Notes under the pieces: model-generated
Database searches by the model: none
Seen by the model: the letters and a program-made list of their open reading frames with translations, nothing else
Told to the model about the DNA's origin: nothing
Translations under genes and position numbers: made by a program
DNA from: Sulfuritalea sp.
GTDB taxonomy: Bacteria > Pseudomonadota > Gammaproteobacteria > Burkholderiales > Rhodocyclaceae
Length of the DNA stretch: 64,000 nucleotides
Assembly: GCA_023229685.1 (NCBI GenBank)
Contig: JALNYT010000011.1
Coordinates: 30,721 to 94,720 of the forward strand
Direction: 5' to 3'
Shown: positions 8,432 to 18,789 of the stretch, piece by piece
Position numbering within the stretch: position 1 is the stretch's first letter
Layout of the letters: every line of letters begins with the position of its first letter

Positions 8432-9812
8432 TCGCGGTGATCAGGCGATTCAGGAGCGTGCGTGCGACGGGAATCAGTTCGCCGGCGGTAATGCCGATCG
8501 GGCCATTGCCGGTGGTGGCCAGCGCATCGGCCGCCGCGCCATGCAGATGGACTGCGGCGGACAAGGCGGCCGCCGCCGGCCAGCCCTGCGCCAGGAGTGC
8601 GCCGGCCATGCCGGAAAGCACATCGCCGCTGCCGGCCGAGGCCAGCCCCGGATTGCCGCTGGTGTTGATGCGCCAGCGTCCATCGGGATGGGCGATGACG
8701 GTACCACAGCCCTTGAGCGCGACTTGGGCGGTGAATTTTTGCGCCAGTTGCAGCGCCGCGCCGACGCGGTCGGCCTGTACCGATTCGGTAGAGGTCGCCA
8801 GCAAGCGCGCGGCTTCGGCCGGATGCGGCGTGATCACGGTCGGTGCGGCGCGGCGCGCGATGCGCGCGGCCAGCACCGGATGGGCGGCGAGCAGATTCAG
8901 CGCATCGGCATCGAGCAGCAATGGAAAGTCGGCGCTGACGGTACGGCGAAGGATCTCCACGGCGGCATCGGAAGCGCCGAGGCCGGGGCCGATGACGGCA
9001 GCCGTGGCTTGCGCCAGCGCATCGTCGGGCGTGCGCAGCATCAGTTCGGGCTGCAGCGGATCGACGGCCAGCGCCTGCAGCAGGCCGACAAAGACCCGCC
9101 CGGCACCTAGCTTCATTCCGGCACGCCCCGCCAACAGCGCCGCACCGGTCATGCCGGCGGCGCCGCCGATCACGGCCAGCGAGCCGTAGCTGCCCTTGTG
9201 GCTGTTGCGTTGGCGCGGCTTCAGGCAGTCGCGAAAATCGTCGACGCCGAGCAGGGCGCCGGGAACTTCGTCGAGAGAAAGTTCCAGATCGACCACGCGC
9301 ACTTCGCCGCAATGATCAGGACCGTCGAGCGTGTATAGGCCCGGCTTGCCACCGATGAAACTGATCGTATGCGTGGCGCGCACTGCCACGCCGAGCACGC
9401 GCCCGGTGTCGCCATCGAGACCGCTGGGAATATCCAGCGCCAGCACCGGGCCGCGGAAGGCGTTGATGCGCGCAATCAGTTCGGCCCAGGCGCCGGTAAC
9501 GGGCCGCGTCAGCCCGATGCCGAACAGGGCATCCACCACCAGTCCGTAATCGCCACCGGGGACCTTGCCGCCGGGCCCGGCGACGACCACGCGAATTCCC
9601 TGTTGCCCGAGGATGCGGGCCAGCACCCGCGCATCGCCGCCATTGTTGCCGGGGCCGGCGCACACCAGTATGGGTGCGCGGCTGCCCTTGAGCAGTGTCC
9701 TGGCGAAGTCGGCGGCGGCGCGGCCGGCACGCTCCATCAGGGGCGGCACGACGTTGGCGTAGCGCGTTTCGAGGGTGCGCAATTCGGAGCAGCGCAAGAG
9801 GGGTATGTGCAT
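8424..9812 (-). CDS. nnr: Bifunctional ADP-dependent NAD(P)H-hydrate dehydratase / NAD(P)H-hydrate epimerase
   Basis: I use the ATG at 9812 (462 aa, MHIPLLRCSELR); upstream in-frame codons to 9908 look non-coding. Residues ~1-200 are the YjeF-N epimerase domain (CAGPGNNGGD; ALDIPSGLDGDTG), the rest is the ribokinase-like dehydratase domain (HKGSYGSLAVIGG; ITPHPAEAARLL; NTSGNPGLASAGSGDVLSGM with the catalytic Asp). Together they repair damaged NAD(P)H hydrates. The epimerase loop reads GGDA where GGDG is more usual. The 3' end overlaps the DMT transporter gene. One copy of the dispersed 26-bp motif lies inside (8923-8948, encoding RRTVSADF). Confidence 0.92.
   Translation of the reverse strand: MHIPLLRCSELRTLETRYANVVPPLMERAGRAAADFARTLLKGSRAPILVCAGPGNNGGDARVLARILGQQGIRVVVAGPGGKVPGGDYGLVVDALFGIGLTRPVTGAWAELIARINAFRGPVLALDIPSGLDGDTGRVLGVAVRATHTISFIGGKPGLYTLDGPDHCGEVRVVDLELSLDEVPGALLGVDDFRDCLKPRQRNSHKGSYGSLAVIGGAAGMTGAALLAGRAGMKLGAGRVFVGLLQALAVDPLQPELMLRTPDDALAQATAAVIGPGLGASDAAVEILRRTVSADFPLLLDADALNLLAAHPVLAARIARRAAPTVITPHPAEAARLLATSTESVQADRVGAALQLAQKFTAQVALKGCGTVIAHPDGRWRINTSGNPGLASAGSGDVLSGMAGALLAQGWPAAAALSAAVHLHGAAADALATTGNGPIGITAGELIPVARTLLNRLITANA
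8923..8948 (-). repeat. Dispersed 26-bp motif, copy 1 (in the NAD(P)HX repair gene)
   Basis: Minus-strand CGCCGT, ACC, then GTCAGCGCCGACTTTCC. It aligns without gaps to eight other copies in the window. It is inside coding sequence and read in the same frame (SADF) as the copies at 20432 and 30738. Confidence 0.7.
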
Positions 9813-9958
9813 GACGCGATTGTAACCGTGGTCATCTGTTTTTCGTGATTGCCACCGCGGTCGCATGCTTGGCGCACCGGGCCGATGGTTTGAGAGATAC
9901 TGTGGCACGCTACTCCGGGTTCATCTTCACGACAACACAAGGGGTCACTTGGATCGCC

Positions 9959-11242
9959 ATGACAAACACGCCAAGCAATCTTTCCTATCTCGATCCGGCA
10001 CGAGCCGAACCCTGGGCCAGTTTCATCGAACAGATCGACCGTGTCGCGCCGCATCTGGGCTCTTTGTCGCACTGGATCGAAACGCTGAAACATCCCAAGC
10101 GCATTCTGGTGGTCGACGTGCCCATCGTGCGCGATGACGGCACGATTGCGCACTACGAGGGCTATCGCGTGCAGCACAACCTGTCGCGCGGTCCGGGCAA
10201 GGGCGGCGTGCGCTTTCACCCGGGAGTGTCGCTGAACGAAGTGATGGCGCTGGCTGGCTGGATGACCATCAAGAACGCCGCGCTGGGCCTGCCCTTCGGC
10301 GGCGCCAAGGGTGGCGTCCGCATCGATCCACGCGCATTCTCGCGCGCCGAACTGGAGCGCATTACCCGGCGCTATACCTCCGAGATCGGCATCGTGATCG
10401 GGCCGGACAAGGATATCCCGGCACCCGATGTGGGAACCGATCAACAAACCATGGCCTGGATGATGGACACCTACTCGGTGAACATCGGCCACACCGCCAG
10501 CGGCGTCGTCACCGGCAAGCCGATTGCGCTGGGCGGATCGCTGGGTCGCCAGGAAGCGACGGGGCGTGGCGTCTACATTGCCGCCCGCCAAGCCGGCATT
10601 CGCACGGCGGTCCCGATCGACGGTGCGCGCGTCGTGGTGCAGGGTTTTGGCAATGTCGGCGGCATCGCGGCGCGCATTTTCCGCGAGAACGGGGCCAAGG
10701 TCATTGCCCTGCAGGATGCGGAAGCCACGGTCGCGAATCCGGCAGGTATCGACATCCCCGCTGCGCTCACCCATGCCGCTGCGCATGGCAGCCTGTCGGG
10801 TTTCTTCGGCGCGGAGCCGATCAGCGTCGACGACTTCTGGCAACTAGAGTGCGAGTATCTGGTTCCCGCCGCCCTGGAGGGCCAGCTGTCGCCCCAGCGA
10901 GCGCGTTGCTTGCGGGCCAGGATCATTGTCGAGGGCGCCAACGGGCCGACCACGCCGGCCGCCGACGACATTCTGCGCGAACGGAATATTCTGGTGATTC
11001 CCGACGTGCTGGCCAATGCCGGTGGCGTGACCGTGTCCTACTTCGAATGGGTGCAGGATTTCTCCAGCTTCTTCTGGAGTGAGGAAGAGATCAACGCCCG
11101 CCTCGAAAGCATCATGATCAATGCCTTCGATGCCATCTGGCAGACCGCGCAGGAGCGTCAGGTGTCGATCCGCACCGCGGCCTTCATCATCGCCTGCCAG
11201 CGGGTGCTTGCCGCCCGCGAACAGCGCGGGCTATATCCCTGA
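9959..11242 (+). CDS. gdhA: NAD(P)-dependent glutamate dehydrogenase (Glu/Leu/Phe/Val dehydrogenase family)
   Basis: Start ATG at 9959 (427 aa, MTNTPSNLSYLDPARAEP); the frame is open farther upstream but without family-like sequence. The protein catalyses reversible oxidative deamination of glutamate to 2-oxoglutarate. Seen: substrate-binding GPGKGGVRFHP (residues ~76-86), catalytic Lys in GLPFGGAKGGVRIDP (~110-124), Rossmann fold VVQGFGNVGG (~222-231), and VEGANGPTTPAAD (~325-337). The length fits the hexameric ~46-kDa class. It is divergent from the repair gene on the left and convergent with the GGDEF gene on the right. Coenzyme preference is not decided by what I can see. Confidence 0.92.
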   Translation: MTNTPSNLSYLDPARAEPWASFIEQIDRVAPHLGSLSHWIETLKHPKRILVVDVPIVRDDGTIAHYEGYRVQHNLSRGPGKGGVRFHPGVSLNEVMALAGWMTIKNAALGLPFGGAKGGVRIDPRAFSRAELERITRRYTSEIGIVIGPDKDIPAPDVGTDQQTMAWMMDTYSVNIGHTASGVVTGKPIALGGSLGRQEATGRGVYIAARQAGIRTAVPIDGARVVVQGFGNVGGIAARIFRENGAKVIALQDAEATVANPAGIDIPAALTHAAAHGSLSGFFGAEPISVDDFWQLECEYLVPAALEGQLSPQRARCLRARIIVEGANGPTTPAADDILRERNILVIPDVLANAGGVTVSYFEWVQDFSSFFWSEEEINARLESIMINAFDAIWQTAQERQVSIRTAAFIIACQRVLAAREQRGLYP

Positions 11243-11256
11243 CCGGCAGCGGCAGG

Positions 11257-12372
11257 TCAACGCGCTGCCTGCTGGACGACGCGGTTGCGGCCGGCGAGCC
11301 TGGCCTGATACATATTGCGGGTGGCTTGGGCCAGCAAGAGATCCAGGCTGTTGCCATCATGGGGGTAGCTTGCCGTACCAATGCTGACTGTCGTGGTGAC
11401 GGTTCTGCCGACCAGCGTCAGCGAGGCCGTTGCCACCGCCGTGCGTATCTTTTCGGCGATATGGAGCGCTCCGGCGGAGGGGGTTTCCGGCAGCAGCACG
11501 ACGAACTCGTCGCCGCTCTGGCGTGCCACTACATCTGAACGGCGCAGTTGTCCCTGGATGCTCTTGACCAGCGATGCCAACAGGGCGTCGCCTGCCTTGT
11601 GACCATGCTCGTCATTGACCTGTTTCAGAGTGTCGCATTCAATGACCAGCAAGGTTATGGCCCGATTATAGCGTAGGGCCTGGCCGAACAGGCTGTCGGC
11701 GATGATGGCGAATCCACGCCCGCTGAGGGCATTGGTCAGCTCGTCTGTTTCCGGCGAGAGTTTGGCCTGGTTGAGGCCGTAGCGTATGTCGGATGCGAAC
11801 ATGGTGGTGATGTAAGCCACCAGTACCATCGGGGCGAGTTGGACAAAGAGGCCGGCCAGATACTTGGGCGAGATGATTTCGACGAGGGTGAAATCCCCGC
11901 CCAGGAGAACCAGGCAGACGGCGATCAGCGCCAGTTCGAGGAGCGTGGTGAGCTTGCCCAGAGCCAGTGCACTGGTGATGATGATTAGCAGGTAGGAGTT
12001 CAACAGCGGACTTTCGAGCCGGCCGGTATGCAACAGCGCCCAGGTGATGAAGGCGGTCATGATCCAGGTTTCCGCCGCGAGCTTCCAGCGTGACTCGCGC
12101 TTGAAAAACATGGCGTAACGCAGGCCCATGATGGACATGGTGTAGAGCACCATCGAGAGGACGATGCCCGGCCTGTCGTCCGGGTCGGAGCCGCCGAAGA
12201 CGTGGTACAGCAGCACCACGATCAGCAGCAGCCATTCGATCTCGCCGACGGATCGCGAGATTCCGTGGAGTTGTTCCTCTTCTATGGAGGTGGGGATTTC
12301 CGCCTCCTTGTCCCTGCGTGCCATTTCTTGTTCGCTTCCCGTCTGGTTCCGGCGGCCCGGCAACGAAGTCAT
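11257..12372 (-). CDS. Membrane-bound diguanylate cyclase (GGDEF domain, SGDEF variant)
   Basis: I choose the ATG at 12372 because AAGAGG precedes it by a few bases; an alternative ATG at 12324 (MARRDKEAE) is possible. About six hydrophobic helices span residues ~40-185, then a GGDEF domain. The active-site loop reads SGDEF (residue ~286), a tolerated variant, and an inhibitory I-site RxxD (RRSD) stands exactly five residues before it, so feedback inhibition by c-di-GMP is likely. LVIECDTLKQVND and YQARLAGRNRV are typical flanking motifs. No partner gene is linked. The signal sensed by the N-terminal membrane part is unknown. Confidence 0.85.
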   Translation of the reverse strand: MTSLPGRRNQTGSEQEMARRDKEAEIPTSIEEEQLHGISRSVGEIEWLLLIVVLLYHVFGGSDPDDRPGIVLSMVLYTMSIMGLRYAMFFKRESRWKLAAETWIMTAFITWALLHTGRLESPLLNSYLLIIITSALALGKLTTLLELALIAVCLVLLGGDFTLVEIISPKYLAGLFVQLAPMVLVAYITTMFASDIRYGLNQAKLSPETDELTNALSGRGFAIIADSLFGQALRYNRAITLLVIECDTLKQVNDEHGHKAGDALLASLVKSIQGQLRRSDVVARQSGDEFVVLLPETPSAGALHIAEKIRTAVATASLTLVGRTVTTTVSIGTASYPHDGNSLDLLLAQATRNMYQARLAGRNRVVQQAAR

Positions 12373-12507
12373 TATGCCTCTTGTCGGGCGACCACAGGGC
12401 GTCTCCGGGCGATGTCCCTGGCCTGCGATTTGACGGTACAGGACCAGCAAAAAATACGCCGATCTTGCGAGGGCTATCCGGCACCAGGCGCGGGACAAAC
12501 GGATCCC

Positions 12508-13575
12508 TCAGGCGAGAGGCCGCGAAATTCCGCTACCGGGTTCCAGACTCCGACTGAAGCGCGACATGGCGTAGCAGCCGGTCCAGTAGATCAGGCCGAT
12601 GAACAGATAGCCTTCGAGGTAGAAGGAGCGCCACTCGGCATCGCCTGCCAGCGCCAGCGAGAGCGAGCCGGTCAACTCGTAAAGGCTGACCACGGTCACC
12701 AGCGAGGTGTCCTTGAAGACACTGACCGCGCTGTTCATCATCGATGGGATAACGGCGCGCAGCGCCTGCGGCAGGATGATCCAGCGCATCGCCTGCCAGT
12801 GGCTCAAGCCCAGCGCCGCCGCGGCGTCGTGCTGGCCGCCGGGCACTGCCTGCAGGCCGCCGCGAATGGTTTCCGAGAGGTAGGCGGCGGCGAACAGCAC
12901 GATGCCGGCCTGCACCCGCAGCAGGACATCGATCGAGACGCCCGGCGGCAGGATGATCGGAAACAGGAACGAGGCGAGGAACAGCACCGAAATCAGCGGC
13001 ACACCGCGCACCAGTTCGACGTAGAGCATGCACAGGCCGCGCAGCAGCGGCAGCCTTGATTGGCGGCCTAGGGCGACCAGGATCGCCAGCGGAAAGGCCA
13101 GCAGCATGCCCGTCGTCGCCAGCAGCAGCGTCAGCGGCAAGCCGCCCCACTGGTCGCTGCCCACCGGGCTGAGGCCGAGGTAGCCGCCGCCCATGAGAAT
13201 GAAGAAGGCCGGCAGGACCAGCGCCCAGGCCGCCAGCAGAAACCTGCGGTGCAACAGGCGCATGCCGCTGGCGACGATCACCAGTAGCAGCAGCCCGGTC
13301 GCCAGTAGCGGCCGCCACTGTTCGGTATGGGGATAGCGACCAAAGAGGATGAAGCGGTATTTCTCCGCCACCACGCCCCAGCAGGCGCCTGCATGATTCA
13401 CGGCCTGGCACGCGCCGGCATCGGCCTTGAACACGGCTTGCAGCAGCATCCAGTCGATCAGGCCGGGCAACCACCGGAGCGCGGCGGCCAGCAGCAGCAG
13501 CGTCGTCAGGCCGCTGAAAACGTTCGAAAACAGGTTGCGTCGCAGCCAGGCCTGAGTTGCCACGACTTGATTCAT
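12508..13575 (-). CDS. Amino acid ABC transporter permease, AapM-like
   Basis: Start ATG at 13575, overlapping the previous permease's stop (ATGA); 355 aa. It has several N-terminal hydrophobic helices, a large loop with two Cys (CQAVNHAGACWG), and the permease core with the EAA loop ETIRGGLQAVPGGQHDAAAA...LGLSHWQAMRWIILPQALR near residues 240-285. Domain layout matches AapM of the general L-amino acid (AapJQMP) systems. It is the last gene of the visible operon; the ATPase AapP expected next is absent (the next gene, 136 bp on, is the GGDEF gene). Confidence 0.85.
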   Translation of the reverse strand: MNQVVATQAWLRRNLFSNVFSGLTTLLLLAAALRWLPGLIDWMLLQAVFKADAGACQAVNHAGACWGVVAEKYRFILFGRYPHTEQWRPLLATGLLLLVIVASGMRLLHRRFLLAAWALVLPAFFILMGGGYLGLSPVGSDQWGGLPLTLLLATTGMLLAFPLAILVALGRQSRLPLLRGLCMLYVELVRGVPLISVLFLASFLFPIILPPGVSIDVLLRVQAGIVLFAAAYLSETIRGGLQAVPGGQHDAAAALGLSHWQAMRWIILPQALRAVIPSMMNSAVSVFKDTSLVTVVSLYELTGSLSLALAGDAEWRSFYLEGYLFIGLIYWTGCYAMSRFSRSLEPGSGISRPLA

Positions 13576-14552
13576 GAGCGCTCTGCCCAGCGTCCGGTGC
13601 GGCGCTCCAGCCAAGCGCTGAGCCAGGCCGTCAGCAGCGAGAGAATCAGATATACGGCCATGATCAAGGCGATGCACTCGGCGGCGCGGCCGGTCTGGTT
13701 GAGCGTGGTGTTGGCCACCGAAACCAGGTCGGGATAGCCGATGGCGACCGCCAGCGAGGCGTTCTTGGTCAGGCTCAGTTGCTGGTTGGTCAGCGGCGGG
13801 ATGATGCTGCGCAGGGCCTGCGGCAGCAGCACCAGGCGGAACAACTGGACCCGCGTCAGCCCCAGCGCCAGCGCTGCATCGCTTTGTCCGCGCGGCACCG
13901 CCTGAATCCCGGCGCGTACCGTTTCGGCAACATAGGCCGCGGTGTAGAGGCTCAAGCCGAGCAGCAGGGTCAGGAACTCGGGAGTCAACGCGGCACCGCC
14001 GGCAATGCCCATCTCGCCTCGCAGCGGCAGGTCGAATAGGCCGCCGTCACCCCCAACCCACGGTAGCGAGAGGCCGCTTTTGCTGAGGAAGACATGCGGC
14101 GCGAGTTGCAGCGCCTCGCTGGCCAGCGGCAGCAGGTCGGTCACCACGAAGTACCACGCCAGCAGTTGGAGCAGCAGCGGCACGTTGCGCAGAGTTTCGA
14201 CGTAGGCGATACACAACCCGCGCAGCAGCAGATTGGGCGACAGCCGGCCGAGGCCGATCAGGGTGCCGAGCAGGGTGCTGATGACGATCGCCGGCAAGGT
14301 CACGCGCAAGGTGTTGGCCAACCCGGCGGCCAGCGCCCATAGCGTGCTGTCGGCGGAATCGAAGGGCAGCAGGCTCTCGCCGATGGCAAAGCCGGCGGGC
14401 TCCTTCAGGAAGTCGAAGCCGCTGCGAATGCCGCGCTCGGCCATGTTGGCGGCGGTGACATCGAGCAGCCACCAGAGTGCGGCCAGCAGCGCCGCTGCGA
14501 GCAGCGCCTGGATTGCTAGTTCGCGTCGGCGTCGGCCTTGCATCGCTGGCAA
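13572..14552 (-). CDS. Amino acid ABC transporter permease, AapQ-like
   Basis: Coding starts at TTG 14552 or, equally likely, ATG 14543 three codons later. About 326 aa with an N-terminal helix, a periplasmic segment, and the permease core with EAA loop ETVRAGIQAVPRGQSDAALA and LGLTRVQLFRLVLLPQALR (near residues 215-255). It pairs with the AapM-like gene to form the membrane channel of a polar amino acid importer. The start is 35 bp from the upstream binding-protein gene; that gap is filled by a copy of the 26-bp dispersed motif. The stop overlaps the AapM start (ATGA). Confidence 0.85.
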   Translation of the reverse strand: MPAMQGRRRRELAIQALLAAALLAALWWLLDVTAANMAERGIRSGFDFLKEPAGFAIGESLLPFDSADSTLWALAAGLANTLRVTLPAIVISTLLGTLIGLGRLSPNLLLRGLCIAYVETLRNVPLLLQLLAWYFVVTDLLPLASEALQLAPHVFLSKSGLSLPWVGGDGGLFDLPLRGEMGIAGGAALTPEFLTLLLGLSLYTAAYVAETVRAGIQAVPRGQSDAALALGLTRVQLFRLVLLPQALRSIIPPLTNQQLSLTKNASLAVAIGYPDLVSVANTTLNQTGRAAECIALIMAVYLILSLLTAWLSAWLERRTGRWAERS

Positions 14553-14558
14553 ATCGGC

Positions 14559-14584
14559 AGAAAGTCGGCGCTGGCGGGACGGCG
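14559..14584 (-). repeat. Dispersed 26-bp motif, copy 2 (between the amino acid-binding protein and permease genes)
   Basis: Minus-strand CGCCGT, CCC, then GCCAGCGCCGACTTTCT. It occupies nearly the whole 34-bp intergenic gap inside the transporter operon, in the leader of the AapQ-like gene. Confidence 0.75.
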
Positions 14585-14586
14585 CT

Positions 14587-15624
14587 TCAGCGGATGGGCG
14601 GCGCGTACATCAGGCCGCCCTTGTTCCACAGCGCGTTGACACCGCGCGGCAATTTCAGCGGCGAGGCGCTGCCGACGTTGCGCTGGAATATCTCGCCATA
14701 GTTGCCGACCGCCTTCACCGCCCGCGCGGCCCAGTCGCGCTCCAGGCCGAGCAGCTTGCCGCTGTCTTCGGCACTGCCCAGCAGGCGCTGGATGGCGGGA
14801 TCGGCACTGGCCTTCATCTGCTCGAGATTGGCCTGGGTGACGCCGTATTCCTCGGCTTCGATCAGGGCGAAGATCACCCACTTGACGATCGCGAACCACT
14901 CGTCGTCGCCGCGCCGTACTACCGGACCCAGCGGTTCCTTGGAGATCAGTTCGGGCAAGATTAGATAGTCATCCGGCCGCGGCGCCTCCTTGCTGCGGAT
15001 GAAGGCCAGCGCCGACGCATCGGTGGTGTAGGCCTGGCAGCGCCCGCTGAAAAAAGCCTTGATCGATGCCTCGAATTTCTCGAACACGACCGGCTTGATC
15101 TTGATGCCCTGCGCCTTGAAATAGTCGCTCAGATTCTTCTCGGTCGTGGTGCCCGACTGGACGCAGATCTCGGCATTCTTCAACTGTTTTGCGCTGGTCA
15201 GCTTGAGCTTCTTCGGCACCAGGAAGCCCTGCCCGTCGTAGTAGGTAATGGCGGTGAAGTGCAGGCCCAGCGAAGCATCCCGCGTCAGGGTCCAGGTCGT
15301 GTTGCGCGAGAGCAGATCCACTTCGCCCGACTGCAAGGCGGTAAAGCGCTGCTGCGCGTTGAGCGGAACGTACTTGACCTTGTTCGGATCGTTCAGCACG
15401 GCGGCCGCGATGGCGCGGCAGACATCGACGTCGAGGCCGTTCCAGCGGCCCTGGCTGTCGGCCGACGAAAATCCGATGACGCCGGTGCTGACGCCGCATA
15501 CCAGCTGTGCGCGCTGCCTGACCTGGTCCAGGGTCCTGCCGGCGTGGGCGGCAGGGAGGTGGAGCAACAGCGCCAGCAGGGCGATGGCCGCGGGCCAGGG
15601 GCGCGCGATGTTCGGGAGTTTCAT
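14587..15624 (-). CDS. Periplasmic amino acid-binding protein, AapJ-like
   Basis: Start ATG at 15624 (345 aa). A signal peptide of ~27 residues ends at PAAHAG. The mature part has the family-3 solute-binding pattern: VCGVSTGVIGFSSADSQGRWNGLDVDVCRA (only part shown in one piece: GRWNGLDVDVCRAIAAAV), VDLLSRNTTWTLTRD, and CVQSGTTTEKNLSDYF. It is the first gene of an AapJQM-like set for polar amino acids, working with the two permeases downstream. The absence of an adjacent ATPase is the unusual point. Length is typical of AapJ (about 340 aa). Confidence 0.88.
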   Translation of the reverse strand: MKLPNIARPWPAAIALLALLLHLPAAHAGRTLDQVRQRAQLVCGVSTGVIGFSSADSQGRWNGLDVDVCRAIAAAVLNDPNKVKYVPLNAQQRFTALQSGEVDLLSRNTTWTLTRDASLGLHFTAITYYDGQGFLVPKKLKLTSAKQLKNAEICVQSGTTTEKNLSDYFKAQGIKIKPVVFEKFEASIKAFFSGRCQAYTTDASALAFIRSKEAPRPDDYLILPELISKEPLGPVVRRGDDEWFAIVKWVIFALIEAEEYGVTQANLEQMKASADPAIQRLLGSAEDSGKLLGLERDWAARAVKAVGNYGEIFQRNVGSASPLKLPRGVNALWNKGGLMYAPPIR

Positions 15625-15706
15625 GGGGTCAGTCAGCCGGGGCGCGAAGGTGGGACAGGAATGCATTCTAGCAACGGGCGCCGGGGCGGCCGCCGTGCCG
15701 GCCATT

Positions 15707-16873
15707 TCAGCCGGCAGGCGCGGCCAGCGGCAGTTCGCCCTGCGGCGATTCATCCGCCGCCTGCGGCGCGCTGCTGGGCGACAGCGCGCTGGCGCGCACG
15801 CCGAGCAGCCGCAGCTTCTGCTCCAGCGGTGCACGGCGCAGGCACTCGCCGGCGGCGCGGCGGATGGTCGCCGGGTCGGCGGTGGGATCGGGGAGAGTCA
15901 GGTCGCGCGTCACGATGCGGAAGTCCTCGAAGCGCAGCTTGATGCCGATGGTGCGGGCGAGATAGCCTTTGCGCTGGAGATCGCCGGCGACGCCGACGCA
16001 GAGCTCGGTGAAGATGCCGGACAGGATGGTACGGTCGTGGCGCGGATGGAGGTCGCGCTCGAAGGTGGTTTCGCGGCTGATCGATTTCGGCTCGGAATGG
16101 GTCACCACGGGCCGTTCGTCGATGCCGTGAGCAGCCTCGTGCAACCACTCGGCATAGCTGCGGCCAAAGTGGGTTTGCAGCAGTGCCGGCTCGGCGTGTG
16201 CCAGGTCGGCGATCGTGGCAATCCCCAGCGCCGCGAGTTTTTCCCCGGCCTTGGGGCCGATGCCGTTGATCTTGCGCACCGGCAACGGCCAGATGCGCGC
16301 GGGAATGTCATCACGACTCAGGAGAGTCAGGCCGTCGGGCTTGTCGAGGTCGGAACAGATTTTCGACAGCAGCTTGTTGGGGCTGATGCCTATCGAGCAG
16401 GAGAGTCCGGTGGCGTGCTTTACCGCCTGCTTGATGCGTTGCGCCAGGGCCAGGGTAGCGCCGGGCAGGTCGGTCAGGTCGATGTAGATCTCGTCGATGC
16501 CGCGGTCCTCGATCTGCGGTGTGATGGCAGCCACCGCAGCCTTGAACAGGCGCGAGTAATGGCGATAGGCGTCGAAGTCAACCGGCAGCAGGATTGCGTC
16601 GGGGGCGAGCCGCGCCGCCTTCATCACGCCCATGGCGGAGAACACGCCCAGCGCACGCGCTTCATAGGTGGAGGTGGTGACGACACCGCGTCCGACATAA
16701 TCGCGCAAGCGGGCGAAGCGGCGACTGCCATCCGCCAGCCGTTCGGGCTGGTGGATTCCGCGGCCGCCAATCACCACCGGCAGGCCGCGCAACTCCGGGT
16801 AGCGCAACAGCTCGACGGACGCGTAAAAGGCGTCCATGTCGAGGTGCGCGATGCGGCGAGGGGGCGTGTTCAT
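15707..16873 (-). CDS. dinB: DNA polymerase IV (Y-family translesion polymerase)
   Basis: Start ATG at 16873 (388 aa, MNTPPRRIAHLDMDAFYASVE). Catalytic acidic residues are visible in LDMDAFYASVE (~11-21) and in GIDEIYIDLTDLPG (~118-131). The helix-hairpin-helix part reads KINGIGPKAGEKLAALGI (~196-213). The C-terminal little-finger domain follows, and the extreme C terminus (QGELPLAAPAG) resembles a beta-clamp-binding QxxLPL motif. It performs error-prone bypass of lesions. No LexA-type box is recognised in the 88 bp to the divergent amidohydrolase gene. Confidence 0.93.
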   Translation of the reverse strand: MNTPPRRIAHLDMDAFYASVELLRYPELRGLPVVIGGRGIHQPERLADGSRRFARLRDYVGRGVVTTSTYEARALGVFSAMGVMKAARLAPDAILLPVDFDAYRHYSRLFKAAVAAITPQIEDRGIDEIYIDLTDLPGATLALAQRIKQAVKHATGLSCSIGISPNKLLSKICSDLDKPDGLTLLSRDDIPARIWPLPVRKINGIGPKAGEKLAALGIATIADLAHAEPALLQTHFGRSYAEWLHEAAHGIDERPVVTHSEPKSISRETTFERDLHPRHDRTILSGIFTELCVGVAGDLQRKGYLARTIGIKLRFEDFRIVTRDLTLPDPTADPATIRRAAGECLRRAPLEQKLRLLGVRASALSPSSAPQAADESPQGELPLAAPAG

Positions 16874-16961
16874 TGAGCAGCGAAGATACCGTAAAAGTGG
16901 CGGTTGACGAACGAAGCGCCGGTTTGGGCTAGGATTGACAAATTGAGATAGGGACTCTGCC

Positions 16962-18122
<1,161 letters not shown>

Positions 18123-18149
18123 GGACGGCGCGCGGCCGCGTAAACGACA

Positions 18150-18171
18150 ACGGGCAGCCTGGGCTGCCCGT
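18150..18171. terminator. Terminator hairpin between amidohydrolase and efp
   Basis: An ACGGGCAGCC/GGCTGCCCGT inverted repeat with almost no spacer. The T-run is poor in both directions, so efficiency is uncertain. Its position between convergent genes supports the call. Confidence 0.55.
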
Positions 18172-18197
18172 GGCTTGGTTCGGCGTGGCGGGCGCGA

Positions 18198-18755
18198 TTA
18201 CTTGACCCGGGCGCGATACTCGCCGGTGCGCGTGTCGATTTCGATCTTGTTGCCGATCTCGACGAACAGCGGCACGGGGAGTGTCATCCCGGTGCTGATC
18301 TTGGCCGGCTTCATGACCTTGCCGGAGGTGTCGCCCTTGACGGCGGGCTCGGTGTAGATCACTTCACGCACGACGCTGTTGGGCATCTCGACCGAGATGG
18401 CTTTGCCGTCATAGAACACCACTTCGACCGGCATGCCATCCTCAAGGTAGTTCACCGCGTCGCTCATGTTTTCGCCTTCGACTTCGTACTGGTTGTACTC
18501 GGCGTCCATGAATACATACATCGGATCGGCGAAATAGGAATAGGTGCATTCCTTGCGCTCGGGCACCACCTGCTCGAACTTGTCGTCGGCCTTGTAGATC
18601 GCCTCCGAAGCGGCGTCCGTGAGCAGATTCTTGAATTTGAATTTGACGACCGCCGAACTGCGGCCACCTTTGTTGTATTCGGCCTTTTGGACGACAAGCG
18701 GCTCGTTGCCGACCAATACGACGTTGCCGGCGCGGAGTTCCTGGGCGATTTTCAT
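18198..18755 (-). CDS. efp: Translation elongation factor P, Arg32 type
   Basis: The 185-aa protein has the three-domain EF-P length and ends GEYRARVK. It relieves ribosome stalling at polyproline. The modification loop reads YNKGGRSSAV, placing Arg at position 32, where Lys34-type enzymes (EpmAB) have Lys. This is the form rhamnosylated by EarP, whose gene lies immediately upstream (18790-19845, same strand, 34 bp away). The gene has its own AGGAAGC ribosome binding site. Confidence 0.96.
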   Translation of the reverse strand: MKIAQELRAGNVVLVGNEPLVVQKAEYNKGGRSSAVVKFKFKNLLTDAASEAIYKADDKFEQVVPERKECTYSYFADPMYVFMDAEYNQYEVEGENMSDAVNYLEDGMPVEVVFYDGKAISVEMPNSVVREVIYTEPAVKGDTSGKVMKPAKISTGMTLPVPLFVEIGNKIEIDTRTGEYRARVK

Positions 18756-18789
18756 GGCTATGCTTCCTACGGCTAAAATTAATAACCCG

